Below are positions 32,413-41,423 of a stretch of DNA of 64,000 nt, in pieces (the first letter of the stretch is position 1; every line of letters starts with the position of its first letter). This DNA is from JAJECS01 sp965262745. GTDB lineage: Bacteria > Chloroflexota > UBA11872. Location: assembly GCA_965262745.1 (NCBI GenBank), contig OZ253558.1:1922001-1986000 (forward strand), given 5' to 3'. The position numbers were made by a program, and so were the translations under genes. The notes below the pieces were generated by a model. The model was not told where the DNA came from, did no database searches, and saw nothing but the letters and a program-made list of their open reading frames with translations.

Positions 32413-35355
32413 TCAGGTTGGCCGTGTGGCCTTGCCTCCGTGGACCGTGGGCTCCTGACACCACTGAAGCCGCAGCAGGGCTAGCGGCTCGAGAATGGAT
32501 TCCGGGAGGCCGAGAAGATTGACGAGCACGGCTTCATCGAGCGCCTGCCGCGTTTCGTCGTGATATGCCTCATTGGCCGGGAGAAACTCGCGTTCGCGGA
32601 AGTCCGCGAAGATGGCATGCGATTGCTGGAGCTGTGCGTCGCTGAGCTCCCGCACGTCGAGCGCCAGCAGCGAGGGGAGCTGAGTGATTGTGAGCCTCGC
32701 CCGACCCTGCTGCTGACGGCCGGCTACCCACCAATAACCGATCAACCCAAGGGTCGTGTTGGCCCAGAGAGCAATAGCTTCCTCGGCCGCAGTGTTGTCG
32801 AGACAATAGCTCGGCCAGGCGTGCCCACCGATGCAGCATTTTGGAGTCAGGCAGGCAGCCAGGCTCTGAGAATTGAGTCGGAAGTCACGGTTAAGATGAA
32901 GCCTGGTCGCCGTGTCCCAGACGTCCAGCGCCTTGTCCTCGCAGCCCTGCCGCACCCAGCCTTCGCTATCCGGCTCGACGACCAAACGGCGTTCGCGCGC
33001 CGCGTTATGTGACCAAAGCATCGGGTAGGTGGGAGCTACATCGCGGACAGGAATCACATCGAAGGGGCCGCGCGGGGTGCCATCGCGGCTTTTCTCCTTC
33101 CCAGAGATGTCCATGTGGTAGATCCCCCGCGCGCCGATGCTCGCAAGGTTTGTGACCGGCAGAGAAATCGCCGCTCGCGTGTGAGGCAAGCGGAGTGTTC
33201 CCGTTCCAAGGGCAAGCGCAACCTCAGCTACACCGGGAGACCTAAGAGAAGCGCAGCCGCCGTCGGCAACTCTTGCGCGGATGAAGCAACCAGCCTCATC
33301 GTCACCGATGTACACCAGCCCGCTGCGGCTATCCGGCAAGCGGTCGACAGCTCGCGCGATCTCGGTTGCTTCCACCAGGCTGCGAGGGCGCCAACGCAGG
33401 TTCACATAGAGCGCATTCGCACTCGACTCGTCCGCCTCCACCGGCTCGTTCCGCTTCACGGCGACGACGAGCGCCTCGGCGATGCCCGTGTCCGCCGAGA
33501 ACGCTCGTTCGTGGGAATCACCAGCGGCTGCGATCGTTACCACCGTCAAATCGCGGTATTCGCGCGCCAGCAGGCGGCGAGCTCGGGACCAGGCCCCGCC
33601 CGAAACGATTGCAAGCGGCAGCACCAGCGCCAGCACGCCGCCCGGCTTGATCTTGACGTGGGCGAGGTCGATGAAATTCGACGCCAGACCGGCATTGCCG
33701 TGGCCTACAGGGTGCTTGAGGCGTTGGCGGACTCCCTTTAACACATCTGACATCCGCCGCTGTTCATCCTCGCTAGTTGCGAATCCCGCAAACGACGGGA
33801 CTGGCACGCCGATCGATGCGGCTTCCTGACCGGTCGGCCGCGTGAACGGCGGATTCATGATCATCAAGTCCACCGAGCCCCGCGGTACCCGTATTTCGTC
33901 GCTTAGCAACCCGTAGGCGGCCCCTGTATCGACGCCGATCGCCTCGCCCGTGCCCCGCAGAACGTGCTGGCCCGTGCCAAACAACGACGGCTGCTCATCA
34001 CTGAGGATCAGGTCCAGCGACCCGATCGCTACCGGTCGTCCGCTGTCGCCGTCTACGTCTTGCTCGCCGTACGGCATGGTGTGAATGCGTGTGCGGTCGA
34101 ACGTCACGGATGGGTGGGAACTGGAGAGGGTTGAGGCAGTAAGGTGCGTCGCCGCCGGCATAATGTCCGCGCCGATTAGCGCGCGTTCCATCATCACTTG
34201 GTGCAGCGGCTCGTCGTCGCCCCCGGCGCGGCGGTGCCGCGCCGTGACTGCGCGGTAGGCTGCCGCGAGCAGCGCGCCCGTCCCGCAGGCCATATCCGCT
34301 ATGCGCAGGTCTGTGAAGGCCGTGGGCTTCGACCAGTCCATGGTCAGTCGCTCCGCGGCCAACTCAGCCAGAAGCGCGGAACTGGCCGGCCGCGTATAGA
34401 ACGTGGCCAAGAACTTCCGGTCAGCGATCAGCCGCCCAAACATCTGCCCGGAGAGCTCGTGCGTGCTCGTGGCGCCAATCTTGTCCAGGGCCCCCGCGAC
34501 CACAGTCAGCCGATCCAGCACCGTCGCTGCCGCGCCGTCAGGGATCGGCAGCAGAACGTCCGAGGCGATCCGAAAGATCGGCCAGTAGTTGATTTCGTGG
34601 AGGATACGTCGCCAAGTCCTCAGCACCTCGGACTTCAACGGCTGATTCCACGGCCCGCGCAATTCGTCAAGCGTTGGTATGTCGCGCACGGCCGCGATGG
34701 CGGTGTGGAAGGTCAGTGCGTTGGCCAGAATCGCCATCGCCATACGCACGGTCTGCTCGCTGGGCTCCTGGTGGAGGGCGGCGGCAACCTTAGGGAGCGC
34801 GTACGGGCGGTTCCAGAGGTCCTCACGCAGGCGGCCGGCGGCTTCCCGGACACCGACTTCTAGGATCAGCATCCCCTGGGCGATGCGGCGCTCGGATAGG
34901 GCAGTCCGCTCAATGAAGCCCGCCAGATCATCGAGGCCGCCGTGCAGCCAGCCTGAGGCCGGCCAGCGAATCGGCGCGTCGTCGCCTTCAAGGAACGCAC
35001 AGTAATCGAACGAGGTTGCGGCAATGCGTTCGGGTAGGCGCGACTGCTCGCAGCCCCGGAGCGCAGCCGGCACACGGACGGCGATGGCCTGCTCGACGGC
35101 ATCGCCGGTGTCCTCGACGATTGCGCCCAGGCGGCCGCGGGCATCGCGCTCGACGGTGTGCGCCGGCTCGAATTCTGTCTCGACGATCACGGTCAGCCCG
35201 CCCGGGTGGCGGATCACGACATCGGGACGCCGCGCCGACGCGTCGCGGAGCACGCCGGTCTGCTCGGCACCTACACGCTCGCGCCAGCGCGGATGCTTCC
35301 CGCGCAATGCGTTGGCGAACTCGGCGTTAAAGACCGCTTCAGCAGTCCGGGGCAA
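32413..35355 (-). CDS. N6-adenine DNA methyltransferase with N-terminal nuclease-like domain (type IIG-like)
   Basis: A 980-residue protein from TTG 35355, where no better start is available. Residues 1-110 resemble a restriction-endonuclease-like fold: P44-D45, then V-I-V-E59-T-E61, as in PD-(D/E)xK families though without the usual lysine. A helical region follows. The methyltransferase core has ATFYTRP (317-323), the SAM-binding DMACGTGALL (354-363), GADIMP (395-400) and the catalytic NPPF (501-504) of N6-adenine enzymes. Residues 600-980 probably recognise the target. The single-chain layout fits type IIG restriction-modification or a phage-defence methylase. No separate specificity, helicase or nuclease gene is adjacent. 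Confidence 0.82.
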   Translation of the reverse strand: MPRTAEAVFNAEFANALRGKHPRWRERVGAEQTGVLRDASARRPDVVIRHPGGLTVIVETEFEPAHTVERDARGRLGAIVEDTGDAVEQAIAVRVPAALRGCEQSRLPERIAATSFDYCAFLEGDDAPIRWPASGWLHGGLDDLAGFIERTALSERRIAQGMLILEVGVREAAGRLREDLWNRPYALPKVAAALHQEPSEQTVRMAMAILANALTFHTAIAAVRDIPTLDELRGPWNQPLKSEVLRTWRRILHEINYWPIFRIASDVLLPIPDGAAATVLDRLTVVAGALDKIGATSTHELSGQMFGRLIADRKFLATFYTRPASSALLAELAAERLTMDWSKPTAFTDLRIADMACGTGALLAAAYRAVTARHRRAGGDDEPLHQVMMERALIGADIMPAATHLTASTLSSSHPSVTFDRTRIHTMPYGEQDVDGDSGRPVAIGSLDLILSDEQPSLFGTGQHVLRGTGEAIGVDTGAAYGLLSDEIRVPRGSVDLMIMNPPFTRPTGQEAASIGVPVPSFAGFATSEDEQRRMSDVLKGVRQRLKHPVGHGNAGLASNFIDLAHVKIKPGGVLALVLPLAIVSGGAWSRARRLLAREYRDLTVVTIAAAGDSHERAFSADTGIAEALVVAVKRNEPVEADESSANALYVNLRWRPRSLVEATEIARAVDRLPDSRSGLVYIGDDEAGCFIRARVADGGCASLRSPGVAEVALALGTGTLRLPHTRAAISLPVTNLASIGARGIYHMDISGKEKSRDGTPRGPFDVIPVRDVAPTYPMLWSHNAARERRLVVEPDSEGWVRQGCEDKALDVWDTATRLHLNRDFRLNSQSLAACLTPKCCIGGHAWPSYCLDNTAAEEAIALWANTTLGLIGYWWVAGRQQQGRARLTITQLPSLLALDVRELSDAQLQQSHAIFADFREREFLPANEAYHDETRQALDEAVLVNLLGLPESILEPLALLRLQWCQEPTVHGGKATRPT

Positions 35356-35428
35356 GGACGCTATCTCGAGCGACTCCTCATCTGCCGCGAAGTGTCAGCC
35401 AGCCTGGCGGGCGGACAGGTCATAGTAT

Positions 35429-36514
35429 TCAGTCGGACCCAATCGGGCATGGAAATGGCACGCCGACGGCGGCGCCGGTTTCGGTGAGCGTGGCGACGAT
35501 GTCGTCGGTCAGCGGGCAGCCGTTGGCCCGGCGGTCGGCGGCGTTGGCGGCCTCGATGTCGCCGGGCGCGAAGACCTGCTCGACGCCCGGGCGTCGGGCA
35601 ACCGCGCGCATGGCCGCCAAGGTGCCGGCCACGCGCGATTTGAATTCCCCGAGCGGCGCCAACCGCGCCACGTCGACGGCCATGAAGGCATGCCCGACGC
35701 GCTGGGGACGATCCTTGTGCTGCCAGTACATGCTGCCGACGTCGACGGTGGACGCGGCGCCGGAAAGGATGCCGGCCATGACGTCGATCAGCAACGAGAG
35801 CCCGGCGCCCTTGTATCCGCCCAGCGGCAGCAGCGACCCGCCGTCCAAGAACGCCTCGGGATCGGTCGTGTCGTTCCCGTCGGCGTCGAGCGCCCAGCCC
35901 TCCGGGATTGGCTCGCCGCGGCTCTGGGCCAGGAAGATGTGGCCGGCGGCAACCTGCGTGGTGGCCATGTCGAGCACGAGCTCGTCCGGCGGGTCGGTGG
36001 GAATGGCGATGCAGATGGGGTTGGTGGAAACGAATTTCTCGCTCCCGCCCCAGGGAGCGACGATGGCCTCGCCGTTGGTAAAGGCCCAGGTCATGAGGCC
36101 GGCCCGTGCGCCGCGCAGCGCCCAATATCCCTGGGAGCCGTTGTGATTGGACTCGCGTATGCCCGTCCAACACGCGCCGCTGGCTTTGGCGCGCTCGATC
36201 GTGGCGTCGATGGCGAAGTCACACACGACGTGCCCCAAGCCGTTCTCGCCATCGACCACGACCGTGGTTGGCGAGTCGGAAACCACCCGCGGCCGAGCGT
36301 GTGCGTTCACCAGTCCAGCGGTGAGCCGCTCCAGATAGATGGGGATGCGGGTGATGCCGTGGGTGTCGACGCCGCGCAAATTCGCGTCCACCAGCCCGTG
36401 CGCCACGACGTGCGCGTCCTTGTCGGCAACGCCGGCGGTACGGAATATGTTGGCGGTAAACGTGCGCAGATCGTCAGCGCTGAATCGCCGCGCGGGGGGT
36501 GAAGCCGTGCCCAT
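35429..36514 (-). CDS. Ldh-family oxidoreductase, copy 4
   Basis: A 361-residue Ldh_2-family enzyme. The motifs are RGVDTHGITRIPIY (near 46), RESNHNGSQGYWALRGA (near 120) and STNPICIAIPTDPP (near 165), with LGGYKGAGLSLLIDVMAG near 230. The GNNP motif of the other copies reads STNP here, and the first His motif reads SNHNGSQGY, placing it in a different subfamily from copies 1-3. Substrate unknown. It lies on the minus strand, diverging from the yqeC-like gene with 72 bases between the starts. Confidence 0.9.
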   Translation of the reverse strand: MGTASPPARRFSADDLRTFTANIFRTAGVADKDAHVVAHGLVDANLRGVDTHGITRIPIYLERLTAGLVNAHARPRVVSDSPTTVVVDGENGLGHVVCDFAIDATIERAKASGACWTGIRESNHNGSQGYWALRGARAGLMTWAFTNGEAIVAPWGGSEKFVSTNPICIAIPTDPPDELVLDMATTQVAAGHIFLAQSRGEPIPEGWALDADGNDTTDPEAFLDGGSLLPLGGYKGAGLSLLIDVMAGILSGAASTVDVGSMYWQHKDRPQRVGHAFMAVDVARLAPLGEFKSRVAGTLAAMRAVARRPGVEQVFAPGDIEAANAADRRANGCPLTDDIVATLTETGAAVGVPFPCPIGSD

Positions 36515-36586
36515 CGATTACTCCTTTGCCGAGAGCGGTCGGCTGACCATACCGCCGATGACCGCCGCACCGTCGGGTCGCGGCTG

Positions 36587-37351
36587 ATGCCTCGCCGGGA
36601 ACTGAGGTCGGTGGATCTGGTGAGCATAGCGGCGCCTGGCGACATCGTCGCCATCGTTGGCGCGGGTGGCAAGACCACGACCATGTTCGCCCTGAGCCGG
36701 GCGCTCGCCGCGACGGGGCGCCGAGTGCTCACCACCAAGTCGACAATCATTCACATGCCCACGATGGCCCAGAGTCCCGGCGTGGTCGAGGTTCCGCCGG
36801 AGCGGTGGTCGAACGAGCTGCGCCGGCAGCTCGACGAACGGCGCGAGCTGACGGTCGTGGTCGGCTCGGCGGGTCCCGATCGTTGGCAGGGAGTTCCGGC
36901 CGATCGGACGGTGGAGCTGCGGAACGCGGCGCGGGCCGATCACGTGATCGTCGAGGCCGACGGGGCGCGAGGCCGGTTGCTCAAGGCGCCCGCGGCCCAC
37001 GAGCCGGCGATGCCCGCCAGCGCGGCGGTGGTGATGCCGGTCGTGAATCTGCGGGCCATCGGCCGGGCACTCAATGCGGAGCATGTGCACCGGCTGAAAT
37101 TGGTGGCGGCCCTGCTGGGAATCCCGGAGGACGGCGTGTTCGGCATCGAGCATGTCGCCAAGGTCTTGCTGGATGCATCAGGCGGGCTCAAGCGAGCGCC
37201 CGCGGACGCCCGCGTCTGGCCGGTGCTCGCGGGTGTCGACGCGGTCGATCGGCAGGCGGTCCAGGACTTGCTGCGGCGCCTCACCGAGCATCCCCGGGTT
37301 ACCGGCGTGGTCACGGCCGATGGGGATTGGCGCTATACCGCGCTGGTGTAG
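36587..37351 (+). CDS. yqeC: YqeC-like putative selenium/molybdenum-hydroxylase accessory protein
   Basis: A 254-residue protein with a P-loop-like IVGAGGKTTTMF (residues about 23-34) and VEADGARGRLLKAPAAHEP (near 122-140), both characteristic of the YqeC family. That family is usually encoded with selenium-dependent molybdenum hydroxylases and their maturation genes. No hydroxylase, coxF/xdhC or mocA gene is visible nearby, so its partner must be elsewhere. The biochemical function is not established. ATG 36587 is the first start in frame and is close to the homology. Confidence 0.82.
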   Translation: MPRRELRSVDLVSIAAPGDIVAIVGAGGKTTTMFALSRALAATGRRVLTTKSTIIHMPTMAQSPGVVEVPPERWSNELRRQLDERRELTVVVGSAGPDRWQGVPADRTVELRNAARADHVIVEADGARGRLLKAPAAHEPAMPASAAVVMPVVNLRAIGRALNAEHVHRLKLVAALLGIPEDGVFGIEHVAKVLLDASGGLKRAPADARVWPVLAGVDAVDRQAVQDLLRRLTEHPRVTGVVTADGDWRYTALV

Positions 37352-37478
37352 TGTCAACTCGCTTCTGAGAGACGGTCGGAGCGTGCGCCCACCGCCAGCA
37401 GCACTCTGGATCCTAGACGGCGGGCAGTTGCTGGCAGAAACGCCACGAACGAGATAACTGCTGAGCGAGGAGTAGCTG

Positions 37479-37925
37479 GTGAAGACGTGCACGTTCTGTG
37501 GTCACCCGGACGAAGGCAATCCTGCGGACACCGGGTGGGACCGTCACGGGTCCGTGGCCGACGGTGAGGAACGCATGTGCCTCGCGTGTCGGCAATTGGT
37601 GAGCTTACGGACCGAGGTGTTGTATGAGTACTCCTCAACGGGGAAGTGTCCGTGCGACACATGTAGGCGTTACACGGATGGGAGGGAAGTGCCACCTGAG
37701 GATTGGGACCCCGAGAAGCATTGGGATTCTCTAGCCGCTGCCGCTGCCGGCGAGACCGGACGCACGATCCTGGACATATTGTCCACCGCGATCGAAACCG
37801 TAGGTTGGGACGAGGAGACCATTCCTCTGTGCGCCATGCTCTTTCGGCGGCAGGCGTGGTACCTCGCGTGTGCCGAGCTTGGAGGGAACGCGCCGGCAAA
37901 GTTTCTCACCGAAGCGCCCGAGTAG
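37479..37925 (+). CDS. cysteine-rich (zinc-ribbon-like) hypothetical protein
   Basis: A 148-residue protein from GTG 37479 with an AGGAG five to nine bases upstream. The N-terminal half has two CxxC pairs (C4/C7 and C34/C37) that could bind one zinc, and a further C57-x-C59-x2-C62 cluster. The C-terminal half is helical and acidic (ETGRTILDILSTAIETVGWDEETIP). Codon use is less GC-biased than the neighbours. No family recognised; a zinc-binding adaptor or nucleic-acid-binding role is only a guess. Confidence 0.65.
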   Translation: MKTCTFCGHPDEGNPADTGWDRHGSVADGEERMCLACRQLVSLRTEVLYEYSSTGKCPCDTCRRYTDGREVPPEDWDPEKHWDSLAAAAAGETGRTILDILSTAIETVGWDEETIPLCAMLFRRQAWYLACAELGGNAPAKFLTEAPE

Positions 37926-38028
37926 CTGGTAGCGTCGGTTCCCGCGCTGAGGTCAACTACCCATCTCGTACTTGGTCGCCCATATGCCGTGCGTTGGCCT
38001 ACGTGACCTAAGTCACGATCAAGCGGTA

Positions 38029-39258
38029 CTAGCCGCGAACGGCGCGGAAGATGTCGCTTAGGCGCAGGCGCCGGCCGTAGACCAAAAGCCCGATGCGAAA
38101 GACTCGCGTGCTGACCCAAAGCGCGACCGGGACGCACACGGCCAGGATTCCCACGCTGATCGCGATTGAAAGCACGTCCTGCGACCCGGCCGCCACGCGC
38201 ATCAGCCCCGCGACTGGCGCGGTGATAGGCACCCAGCTCAGCACGATGGCCAGCAGGCCGTCGGGGTCGCCCTGGATGAACGCCGCCGCCATTAGGGGGA
38301 CGACCGACGGCAACACCACATACATCGCAAGCTGCTGGCCCTCCTTGAAGCTGGTGGTGATGGACCCCACGGTGGCGTAGAACGCCGCGACGAGCAGGTA
38401 GCCAAGCAGCAGATAGACAGTGGCGAGCGGGAGCACCGCGAAGTTGACGGTCACGTCGCCCAGCAAGTCGAACCGGGCCAGCAGCAGGGGCACCAGGGCG
38501 AGCGCGGTGACCACCCACACCAAGACCTGCACCAGCCCGGTCATGGCCTGACCGGCCAATTTTCCGAGGAGCAACTGGTCGGGGGTGACCGACGACAGCA
38601 CGATCTCGATCACGCGGGTTTCCTTCTCCTCGCTCACGCCTTCCAAGAGGTAACCCGCGCTCGTGAAGATGATGAGCAGATACAGCATGGCCATGGCGTA
38701 GGGCAAGACCGCGTCGATGCTGGAATCGGCGGCCGCTCCCTCCGGTGGCGATCCGTCAAGGCCCTCGGCCCGCAGTTCCACGGGTTGCCGGATGCGGGCG
38801 GCGATCTCCGGCGCCACATGCTCCTGCAGCAGGGCGTCGAGGAGCACGGACCGGATCACGCCCCGGGCCTCTCCCTCACGCTCTCCGAACGCTCCGAAGT
38901 CGTCGGCGACGAAGCGCACCGCGCCGGACTGCTCATAGTCGGCGGCGACCACGAAGTAGCCGGCAATGGCGCCCTGGGCCTCGGCGGTTCGCGCGGCTGC
39001 CTCGTCGACAAAGCGCGTGAAGTTCGACGGCAGGTCTCGCCCATCCAAGGCACCGGCGCGATCGATCAGACCGTAGGAGTCACCCGCGTCGGGCGTCGAC
39101 GCCTCCGCGACGGCGCCGCCGATACGGTCGCCAAGCAGGACCACGGCCAGCACGGCGATCGCCAGCAGCACGGGCATGGTGGCCGTGCTGATGAGAAAGG
39201 CCTTGCGCCCGATGGTGCGCCGCAGCTCCCAGCGCGCCACGACGGCCGCATTACGCAT
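38029..39258 (-). CDS. ABC transporter permease, NatB type
   Basis: A 409-residue membrane protein of the ABC-2/NatB class. A first helix lies at about residues 18-45 (ISTATMPVLLAIAVLAVVLL), a large extracytoplasmic domain covers about 50-185, and five or six helices follow from 190 (YAMAMLYLLIIFTSAGYLLEG onward). The SEEKETRVIEIVLSSVTPDQLLLGK stretch after the second helix is diagnostic for NatB-like exporters. The gene overlaps the ATPase gene by 8 bases. Family members export sodium, drugs or peptides; the substrate here is unknown. Confidence 0.9.
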   Translation of the reverse strand: MRNAAVVARWELRRTIGRKAFLISTATMPVLLAIAVLAVVLLGDRIGGAVAEASTPDAGDSYGLIDRAGALDGRDLPSNFTRFVDEAAARTAEAQGAIAGYFVVAADYEQSGAVRFVADDFGAFGEREGEARGVIRSVLLDALLQEHVAPEIAARIRQPVELRAEGLDGSPPEGAAADSSIDAVLPYAMAMLYLLIIFTSAGYLLEGVSEEKETRVIEIVLSSVTPDQLLLGKLAGQAMTGLVQVLVWVVTALALVPLLLARFDLLGDVTVNFAVLPLATVYLLLGYLLVAAFYATVGSITTSFKEGQQLAMYVVLPSVVPLMAAAFIQGDPDGLLAIVLSWVPITAPVAGLMRVAAGSQDVLSIAISVGILAVCVPVALWVSTRVFRIGLLVYGRRLRLSDIFRAVRG

Positions 39259-40153
39259 GGCCGCCCGCCTCGCGCACGGCCTGAATAAATACGTCGTCGA
39301 GCGAGGCCAGGGCGCGCTCGAAGCGGTCGAGGCGAACGCCGCGGCGCACGAGCTCTTGCAGGACGGTTTCAGGCGTGGCGTCGGCCGCCAGCACGGCGTA
39401 GTAGGCGCCCTCCTCGTCGCGCAGCTCGGTTACGCCGGGGAGGTCGGCGACGCGATCCGGCGAAGCGAAGCGCACGGCGTTGGGGGCGTAGGCGCGGCGC
39501 ACGTCCGCCACGCGGCCCTCCAAGACGCCGCGGCCGTCGGCGACAAGGTAGATGCGGTCGGCCAAGTGCTCGACCTGGCTCATGACGTGGGTGCTGATCA
39601 CGATGGCCGCGCCGGCGTCACGCCGATCACGGATTATGTTGAGTAAAAGCTTGACGTTGATCGGGTCGAGGTTCTGCGTCGGCTCATCCAAGATCAGGAT
39701 GTCCGGCTCGGTGAGCAGCGTGGCCGCGATCTGCGCCTTCTGGGCCATGCCGCGGCTGAGCTCGTCGGTCTTGCGCGCGGCCCCTTCGGCTAGGTCCAGC
39801 CGCTCAAGCCAGGCGGCGGTGCGGGACCGGGCTTCGGCGCGACTCAGCCCCTTGAGGCGGCCGAGGTATTCCACGGCGTCGGACGTGCGCACGCCCCGGT
39901 GGAGTCCGCGTTCTTCCGGCAAGTAGCCGATGCGGCGCCGCAGCTCAAGGCTGGGCGGCTGGTCGTGGATGCGAATGTCCCCGGCGTCCGGCGCCACGAT
40001 GCCCATGACGGCGCGAATGGTGGTGGTCTTTCCGGCCCCGTTGGGTCCGAGCAGGCCGAGGACTTCGCCCGGATTGACCGTGAGCGAGACGTCGCGGACG
40101 GCGGTCACATCCGCGAAGGACTTGCGCAGACCTCGGATCTCAAGCGCGGGCAT
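39251..40153 (-). CDS. ABC transporter ATP-binding protein, NatA type
   Basis: A 300-residue ABC ATPase with Walker A GPNGAGKTT (near 36-44), Q-loop region GYLPEERGLHRGV (near 82), signature LSRGMAQK (near 136, an LSGGQ variant), Walker B ILILDEPTQNLDP (near 158) and the switch His in VISTHVMSQ (near 192). A C-terminal accessory region follows, as in NatA/YhaQ-type exporters. GLHRG after the Q-loop is typical of this subgroup. It is the partner of the permease that overlaps its 3' end. Confidence 0.93.
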   Translation of the reverse strand: MPALEIRGLRKSFADVTAVRDVSLTVNPGEVLGLLGPNGAGKTTTIRAVMGIVAPDAGDIRIHDQPPSLELRRRIGYLPEERGLHRGVRTSDAVEYLGRLKGLSRAEARSRTAAWLERLDLAEGAARKTDELSRGMAQKAQIAATLLTEPDILILDEPTQNLDPINVKLLLNIIRDRRDAGAAIVISTHVMSQVEHLADRIYLVADGRGVLEGRVADVRRAYAPNAVRFASPDRVADLPGVTELRDEEGAYYAVLAADATPETVLQELVRRGVRLDRFERALASLDDVFIQAVREAGGHA

Positions 40154-40260
40154 GGAGCATGTTTAGCACGGCCGGTCGAAGGTCACGCCTGCCCCGGGCT
40201 GACCGGGAGCCGCCGAATCAGTCAAAATGCTCAGGTACATCAAGCAAAAGACCGAGGCCT

Positions 40261-41367
40261 ATGATCGAGCGCGTCCCCATCAACCATGACCGGCTCCTGG
40301 AAACCTTCCTGCGCTTGCTGCGCATCGACAGCTATCACGGTCATGAAGATCGCATCGTGGAGGTTCTGCGCCCAACGCTCGAAGCGGCGGGGCTGGAGAC
40401 GAACGTTGACGCCCACGGCAATCTCATTGCCTGCTGGCCCGCGAACGGCAGCGACGCCCGGCCGCTGATGCTCAACGCGCACATGGACACCGTGTGGCCC
40501 ACGCCCGGCCTGGAACCCGTGGTAACGGAAGAGGGGGTCGCATCGGGTGGTTCAAGCATTCTCGGCGCCGACGACAAGGCCGGGGTGGCGGCCATCGTGG
40601 AAGGAGTGCAGGCGGTCGCGGATGCGGGCCTCCCGCACGGGCTGATCGAGCTGGTCTTCACGGTCGGCGAGGATGTGGGACACATCGGGTCGCGCGCCTT
40701 CGACCCCGCGGCGATCGAGGCCCGCAGAGGGCTGGTGTTCGATGGGGATGGGCCGGTCGGATCGGTCGTGACGGCAGGGCCGGCCGCGGAGGCGTTCACC
40801 GCGGTGTTCCGCGGCCGCGCGGCCCACGCCGGCACCGAGCCCGAAAATGGCATCAGCGCCATCGCCATGATGGCGCGAGCCATCGATCGGATGAATCTTG
40901 GACGCGTGAGTACCTACACCGTCGCCAATATCGGCACCGTCAACGGCGGACAGGCAATGAACATCGTGCCCGCCGAGGTGACGCTCGTCGGCCAGGCCCG
41001 CAGCCTGCGTCAGCGGCTGCTTGATACGCAGATCGCGCACATGCGTGAGGTTATGGAGGAAGCGGCCAAGGAGTTCGGGGGGACCGTGGAGTACGTGGAA
41101 ACCAACCGGATTCAGGCGTTCGGGTTTTCCGACATGAACTCGGTCGTCAAGTTGGCTGACCGCGCCATCCGATCGGCCGGACTCGAACCTTCGCACGTCT
41201 CGACGGGCGGCGGCAGCGACGCGCATGAGTTCAACTCGAAGGGCATCTGGTCGACGATCCTTGGCATGGGCTGCACCGGGGCGCATACCGTCGACGAGTT
41301 CGCGCCGCACGAGGCACTGCGGCAAATCGCGCAAGTCGCGGCGCAGGCGATTGTCGTTGCCGGCTAA
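40261..41367 (+). CDS. M20-family metallopeptidase (PepT-like), copy 1
   Basis: A 368-residue two-zinc M20/M42-type peptidase close to peptidase-T-like enzymes. The metal and catalytic residues are visible: H74-x-D76 (NAHMDT), the bridging D104 in GADDK, E137 as general base in TVGEDVG (the usual pair is E-E, here E-D), D161 in VFDGDGP, and the last His in GGGSDAHEFN (near 322). The lid domain lies between about 175 and 290. It starts at ATG 40261. A paralogue follows after 56 bases, so the pair is probably one operon. Specificity unknown. Confidence 0.9.
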   Translation: MIERVPINHDRLLETFLRLLRIDSYHGHEDRIVEVLRPTLEAAGLETNVDAHGNLIACWPANGSDARPLMLNAHMDTVWPTPGLEPVVTEEGVASGGSSILGADDKAGVAAIVEGVQAVADAGLPHGLIELVFTVGEDVGHIGSRAFDPAAIEARRGLVFDGDGPVGSVVTAGPAAEAFTAVFRGRAAHAGTEPENGISAIAMMARAIDRMNLGRVSTYTVANIGTVNGGQAMNIVPAEVTLVGQARSLRQRLLDTQIAHMREVMEEAAKEFGGTVEYVETNRIQAFGFSDMNSVVKLADRAIRSAGLEPSHVSTGGGSDAHEFNSKGIWSTILGMGCTGAHTVDEFAPHEALRQIAQVAAQAIVVAG

Positions 41368-41423
41368 GGGCGATTCCCATGAGCCCCGCGAGGGGATGAC
41401 GCGCCGCATGCTGGAGGAACACG

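Noticed and set aside
37670..38518. 282-codon minus-strand frame overlapping the Cys-rich gene and the NatB-type permease
   Set aside because: Its Arg/Gly/Pro-rich translation has no motif, and both overlapped genes are better supported.
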